64,000 nucleotides of DNA from NCBI GenBank assembly GCA_031549495.1, contig JAVBPS010000069.1, positions 30,711 through 94,710 of the forward strand, written 5' to 3'. The notes below the pieces were generated by a model. It saw only the letters and a list, made by a program, of their open reading frames with translations, was not told the origin of the DNA and made no database searches. Below, in pieces: positions 59,838 through 64,000 of the stretch. The position numbers and the translations under genes were made by a program. The stretch comes from JAVBOW01 sp031549495 (GTDB taxonomy: Bacteria; Bacteroidota; Bacteroidia; Bacteroidales; Rikenellaceae). Numbering within the stretch: the first letter of the stretch is position 1; each line of letters starts with the position of its first letter.

Positions 59838-62800
59838 TTATCCGTTATAATTGCTCGGTGATATCCCGTACACTTTCTTGAAAGTCGTGCTGAAATATTT
59901 CGCATCCGAGAACCCGGTCATTTCGGCGATCTCCGAGATCGGGTAACGCTTCTGCCGGAGCAATTCCGCCGCGCGCCTCATGCGCACCAGCCGGACGAAA
60001 TCATTGGGTGAATAGCCCGTAAGCGCTTTGACCTTGCGATAGAGCACCGTCCGGCTCATGGCCATCGTCCTGCTCAGGGCGTCGATATTGAAATCCCCTT
60101 CGGGCATATTTTCAGCGATCACGGCCTGGAGCCGTTCCATGAAACGCGCGTCCATTTCGTTGCCGTAATCCACGGCGGCCTGCGGCTGCCCGCCTGCGAA
60201 ACGGCTGCGCACCAACTCGCGGTTGCGCAGCAAGGCGATGATGCGCGCGTGCAGCAGCGAGAGGTCGAAGGGTTTGGTGATGTAATCGTCAGCCCCGGCT
60301 TCCAGCCCGGCTATCGCATTCTGTTTGTCGTCCAGGGCGGTGAGCAGGATCACGGGGATATGGCAGGTTTCGATGTCCCCTTTGATGCGGCGGCACAGTT
60401 CGTCGCCCGCGAGGTTGGGCATCATCACGTCCGAAATCACCAGGTCGGGCTGTCGGCTGGCGATTTTTTCCAGCGCTTCGGCGCCGTCAGCCGCCTGGGT
60501 GACGTTGTAGAAATTCCCGAGGAATCCCGCTATGTACGCGCGCAATTCGTCGTTGTCCTCAGCCACGAGCAGGCGCGCGCCTTTCGAGAAATCGGGTAGG
60601 GTGGGCGGGAGGGCGTTTCCTTCCCCCTGGTCTGCCTCCTGCGGCGTTTCCTCCTGTGGCCTGGTGGTGATCTGATCGGGGTTGAAGTGGGCGTATCCCC
60701 AGGGGAACGACGCACGGAAGAGCGACCCCCGGTTCTCTGCGCTGGAAAGGGTGATCGTGCCGTAGTGCAACTCGATCAGCTTACGGGCGAGCATCAGCCC
60801 GATGCCACTGCCCGTTTCGTGCGAGTTGATGGCGTTGTCGGCGCGGTAGAAACGGCTGAAAAGGTTCTTTTGCGCATTTTTCGGTATGCCGATGCCGTTG
60901 TCCTCGACCTCCACGACCCAATTACGGTTCTCCGCCAACAGCCTTACGGTCACCCGGCCGCCCTGCGGGGTGTATTTGATGGCGTTCGAGAGCAGGTTGT
61001 CCAATACGGTCTCCATCTTGTCGCGGTCGATCCATGCGGTGGCCATATGCCGGGGCAGCTCGAGCTTCAGGTCGATCCGTTTGCGGGCGGCTACCGGGTC
61101 GAAAGAGCATTTGCGTTCGGCCACGAAGTCGTTGATCGCCACCGGTTCGATGGCCATGCGCATCGCCTTGCGCTCGGTCTTCTGGAAATCGAGCAGTTGC
61201 GAAACGGTCTTCATGAGCTTGTCCGTGTTCTTGATGGCCGTCCCCACGGCGGCCCTCACCTCGGCGGGCAGCCCTTCCTGGCGCACTACCTGGTCGAGCG
61301 GGGCTTTGATCAGCGTGAGCGGGGTGCGGATGTCGTGGGCGGTGTTGATGAAGAAGCGGATCTTCTCGTCCGAGTTGCGCGCCTCGAGGCGGTTGCTCCA
61401 GAACTTGACCGAAAAGACGGCCACTCCGGCCGCCACCGCGGCATAAAGCAACCAGGCCCACGCGGAGAGCCAGAACGGCGGCCGGATCACGATCTCCACC
61501 GTGCGACGTTGCGCGTCGCGCATCCCGTCGGCATAGATGCTGCGCACGGTGAAGCGGTAACGGCCGTAGGGAATATTGGTGTAGACCGCGCTGCGCGTCT
61601 CGGAAGGCGGGGTCCACTGGGTGTCCAGTCCTTCCAGTTTCCAGCTGTAGAGCAGGTTGCCCTGGCTTTTGATGTCGATCGAGGTGAAAGAGAGCGAGAA
61701 CGAGTTCTGGTTATGCCGCAGGCGGATGCGCCCTACGCTGTCTATGGGCTGTTGCAGGGGTGAGCGCTCATCGTCGGGATGGACAGAGCGGTAGGATAGT
61801 TTGAAATCGGTGAAAAAAAGTTTCGGGACATATTCCACTTTCTTGATCTCCTCGGGCGAGAATTCCGCGGCGCCGGAGGTGGAGCCGAAGATGAAATTGC
61901 CGTTGCGCAGCGCGGCGTAGGAGTTATAGATGAACGTTTCGCTGAACAGGCCGTCGTTGCGCGTGATCTTGATCACCGAGCGGCTGACGGGATCGTAACA
62001 GCAAAGGCCGTTCTCGCCGCTCATCCACAGCCGCCCGAGGCGGTCTTCGAGGATACCGTAAACGAAGTCCGACGACAGCCCCTGCCGTGAGGAGATGACT
62101 TCGGTCACCCCTTCCGACCGGGTGTAGCGGTAGGCGCCCGCACCGTTCGAACCGGCGATGATATTCCCTTGCCCATCGCAGTACAGACTGTACAGGAAGT
62201 TGGTTTTTACCTCTTTATTGCCTTTGCGCAGGTCGACGATCTCGACCGCGCCGCTGTGTTTGTCGATGAACGCCAGCCCGGATACCGTCGCGGCGACGAT
62301 CGTCCCGTCGGGCATGCTGCGCAGGGCGTTCACGTTGAACACCTGATAGCGCGTGAAGGCATCGGAAAGCGGGTCATAACGCGTGAGCGTCCCGTGAATG
62401 CCCCCGAACCAGATGTCGCCGTCGGGATCGCGGTAGACCGTGTAGAGGTAATTCGACCCGAGTCCCGAGGTGTTGGTGCGCAGGCGGCGCACTTCGCCCC
62501 GGTGTTTATTGAGCAGGATGGCCCCTGTGGCGTATCCCCCGGCCCAGACATTGCCCGAGGCGTCTTCGCACAGGGCGAGGATCACCTGGTATCCGGTCTT
62601 GTCCTCGGTGGGTTTTTGCAGGAAATAGCGCCATGCGTTCTGCCCGTGCAGGTAGACGCTCACGCCGTTGTTGGTGCCGAACCACAGATCGCCGTCGCTG
62701 TCTTCCATGATGGCGTTCACGTGGTTGTCCGAGATCGACGGGGCGGTATCCCCGCGTCCCGCGCGGTAGTAGCGGAATTTATAGTCGTGCGGGTCGTAGA

Positions 62801-63797
62801 TATCCACTCCGCCCGTGTAGGTGCAGATCAGCACGACCTCCTCGTCTTCAAAGATGTCGTAGATCCCGGCGCCGCTCAACTGGAAGGGTTGGCGTCCGCG
62901 GGTGGTGTAGTGACTCAGGAAGCGGCTGTCGAAACGTCCGGCTGTGATCACCCCGCCGCCGTCCGTACCGATCCATACCTCGCCCTGGCCTACGCGCGTG
63001 ATCGCCCGCACGGGTACCTGCGAGGGGATGTATTCGGGATGGGTCGTGGCGCCGGTGTCGTAATTGTAGGTATACAGGCCGTCGTTGAACGTGCCGATCC
63101 ACAGCGTGGAGGTGAGGTCGTCGTAAAAGAGCGACTCCACGCGCAACTCCCCCATGTCCGCCGCCACGGGGGCGTAGGCCGTGGCCGGTTCATAGTGTCC
63201 GGGTCCGAGGCGTTTTTTGAAGAAAACCCCTTTCGAGGTCCCCGTCCAGAGATCCCCTCGGGCATTGCTGCAAAATTCGTAGACGGCCGTATTGTGCATC
63301 TCGGGCTGCGTTTCCCATTGCTGCGGGCCGGTGACATGGATCATGGTGTTGTGGCAACCGATCCACAGGGTATTGTCGATGTCGAAGTAGAGGGTATGGG
63401 CCGTATAGTTCGCCCCCGTCCGCTGCGCGTTCAGATCCAGCACCAGCGTGAAGGCGTCGCTGCGTTCCCGGTAGCGGAAGACCATTCCCAGGCCGGCCCA
63501 GACGTAGATGTTCCCCTGGCGGTCCGAGCAGATCCCCTTGACGTTGATCAGTTCGTCCGTGCCGTCCTCCGTGGAGACGAGTTTGTAGTGGGTGATTGTT
63601 TCGCCGTCCCAGCGGTCGACGCCCACGCGCGTGGCCAGCCAGATAAACCCGCGCGCATCCTTGGCCGCGCCGTAGACACGGCGGTTGCTCAGCCCGTTGT
63701 CGGTTGACAGGTTGGTGAAGGCCGCCGCTTCGGTGGGGCACAATATACCCGCCAGGAGCACCGCCACACCATATATGACCCATTTAGGAAACCTCAT
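59838..63797 (-). CDS. Hybrid two-component system sensor/regulator (HTCS)
   Basis: This 1319-residue HTCS has a signal peptide and a propeller/Y_Y_Y periplasmic sensor (TNLSTDNGLSNRRVYGAAKD, FIWLATRVGVDRWDGETIT), a membrane segment (SAWAWLLYAAVAAGVAVF), HisKA (INTAHDIRTPLTLI), HATPase (NLLSNAIKYTP, DNGIGIPKN, GSGIGLMLA), a receiver (LLVAEDNDELRAY, DLVISDVMMPN, TKPFD) and an AraC HTH (EMTGFSDAKYFSTTFKKVYG). All phosphotransfer residues are present. It probably controls glycan genes beyond the right edge. It lies just outside the third mnmE-tail copy and so marks the chromosomal side of the accessory region. A -7 box TATATTTG is at 63812-63819. Confidence 0.95.
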   Translation of the reverse strand: MRFPKWVIYGVAVLLAGILCPTEAAAFTNLSTDNGLSNRRVYGAAKDARGFIWLATRVGVDRWDGETITHYKLVSTEDGTDELINVKGICSDRQGNIYVWAGLGMVFRYRERSDAFTLVLDLNAQRTGANYTAHTLYFDIDNTLWIGCHNTMIHVTGPQQWETQPEMHNTAVYEFCSNARGDLWTGTSKGVFFKKRLGPGHYEPATAYAPVAADMGELRVESLFYDDLTSTLWIGTFNDGLYTYNYDTGATTHPEYIPSQVPVRAITRVGQGEVWIGTDGGGVITAGRFDSRFLSHYTTRGRQPFQLSGAGIYDIFEDEEVVLICTYTGGVDIYDPHDYKFRYYRAGRGDTAPSISDNHVNAIMEDSDGDLWFGTNNGVSVYLHGQNAWRYFLQKPTEDKTGYQVILALCEDASGNVWAGGYATGAILLNKHRGEVRRLRTNTSGLGSNYLYTVYRDPDGDIWFGGIHGTLTRYDPLSDAFTRYQVFNVNALRSMPDGTIVAATVSGLAFIDKHSGAVEIVDLRKGNKEVKTNFLYSLYCDGQGNIIAGSNGAGAYRYTRSEGVTEVISSRQGLSSDFVYGILEDRLGRLWMSGENGLCCYDPVSRSVIKITRNDGLFSETFIYNSYAALRNGNFIFGSTSGAAEFSPEEIKKVEYVPKLFFTDFKLSYRSVHPDDERSPLQQPIDSVGRIRLRHNQNSFSLSFTSIDIKSQGNLLYSWKLEGLDTQWTPPSETRSAVYTNIPYGRYRFTVRSIYADGMRDAQRRTVEIVIRPPFWLSAWAWLLYAAVAAGVAVFSVKFWSNRLEARNSDEKIRFFINTAHDIRTPLTLIKAPLDQVVRQEGLPAEVRAAVGTAIKNTDKLMKTVSQLLDFQKTERKAMRMAIEPVAINDFVAERKCSFDPVAARKRIDLKLELPRHMATAWIDRDKMETVLDNLLSNAIKYTPQGGRVTVRLLAENRNWVVEVEDNGIGIPKNAQKNLFSRFYRADNAINSHETGSGIGLMLARKLIELHYGTITLSSAENRGSLFRASFPWGYAHFNPDQITTRPQEETPQEADQGEGNALPPTLPDFSKGARLLVAEDNDELRAYIAGFLGNFYNVTQAADGAEALEKIASRQPDLVISDVMMPNLAGDELCRRIKGDIETCHIPVILLTALDDKQNAIAGLEAGADDYITKPFDLSLLHARIIALLRNRELVRSRFAGGQPQAAVDYGNEMDARFMERLQAVIAENMPEGDFNIDALSRTMAMSRTVLYRKVKALTGYSPNDFVRLVRMRRAAELLRQKRYPISEIAEMTGFSDAKYFSTTFKKVYGISPSNYNG

Positions 63798-63811
63798 CGC
63801 CCACTTTTTAA

Positions 63812-63819
63812 CAAATATA
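63812..63819 (-). promoter_or_regulatory. -7 box of the HTCS at 59838
   Basis: TATATTTG on the minus strand, 14 nt upstream of the start codon. Confidence 0.5.
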
Positions 63820-63950
63820 TATCTTTTTACTGTTCATGCGAATTAAGGGTTGAAATAACCGTTCGTTTTATTCTGTCACTCTTTTTCGCCTGAGGGCGAC
63901 TTACTTTTTGGCTCTGTTACTCCCTTCGGTCGTGATTTTCTGTCGTCGTT

Positions 63951-64000
63951 CGGCATAATCCAAACAAAAAGACGTTTGGCTTCTGCACTCTCTTCTAAGA
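63951..64000. repeat. Divergent family-4 repeat at the window edge
   Basis: CCAAAC at 63960 and GTTTGG at 63974-63979, with similar flanks (CATAATCC before, CTTCTGC after), match the middle of family 4. The copy is diverged and runs out of the window. Confidence 0.6.

Overview
The window is about 64 kb of GC-rich chromosome from a gut-type Bacteroidota, most likely a member of the Rikenellaceae such as Alistipes. That placement is an inference. It rests on SusC/SusD transporters, hybrid two-component sensors, Bacteroidota-type promoters (a -7 box TAnnTTTG, sometimes with TTTG 19-21 nt upstream), and the high GC content. No tRNA, rRNA or CRISPR array was seen.

Layout. 1-9258: a mannose-directed set on the minus strand, with three GH92 alpha-mannosidases (one cut by the window edge), a GH130 mannoside phosphorylase and an MFS sugar importer. 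9521-13558: a probable GH164 beta-mannosidase, a secreted metallophosphoesterase and an alkaline phosphatase. 14037-34945: a polysaccharide utilisation locus with a hybrid two-component regulator, clan GH-A hydrolases, a BACON/GLUG surface lipoprotein, one SusD, two tandem SusC proteins and a divergent clan GH-A enzyme. 35201-40098: an envelope-biogenesis cluster (OstA-like protein, SurA and a second PPIase-type lipoprotein). 40409-48967: housekeeping genes (CPBP protease, CBM9-like protein, argF, parA, parB, DUF5683 protein, MltD-like lytic transglycosylase, mnmE). 48952-59790: accessory DNA anchored on the 3' end of mnmE. 59838-63797: a second hybrid two-component regulator.

The main discovery candidate is the accessory DNA at mnmE. 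The last mnmE codons (Cys-x-Gly-Lys-stop) occur three times, at 48953-48967, 58597-58611 and 59776-59790, and they differ largely by synonymous changes. The first two copies are followed by the same ~165-bp module, which carries a promoter-like signal. The second and third copies are preceded by the same ~15-bp motif. This outlines two tandem elements with shared ends and different cargo. One is 9.6 kb: an HTH protein, a truncated integrase, an RteC-like protein, a RhuM/phosphoesterase pair, an orphan HK97 capsid protein, a primase-helicase-PLD protein and a divergent ATPase. The other is 1.2 kb and holds a single methyltransferase gene.

A second theme is dispersed palindromic repeats between genes. 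At least five families are visible. A ~100-bp repeat sits inside two different host repeats, which suggests the repeats have moved. One AT-rich family lies within 2-8 nt of a start codon in all three copies.

Metabolically, the GH92, GH130, GH164, GH5-like and MFS genes fit degradation of mannose-rich glycans such as N-glycans. The SusC/SusD locus would import the oligosaccharides and the hybrid two-component proteins would sense them. Substrates are inferred, not shown.
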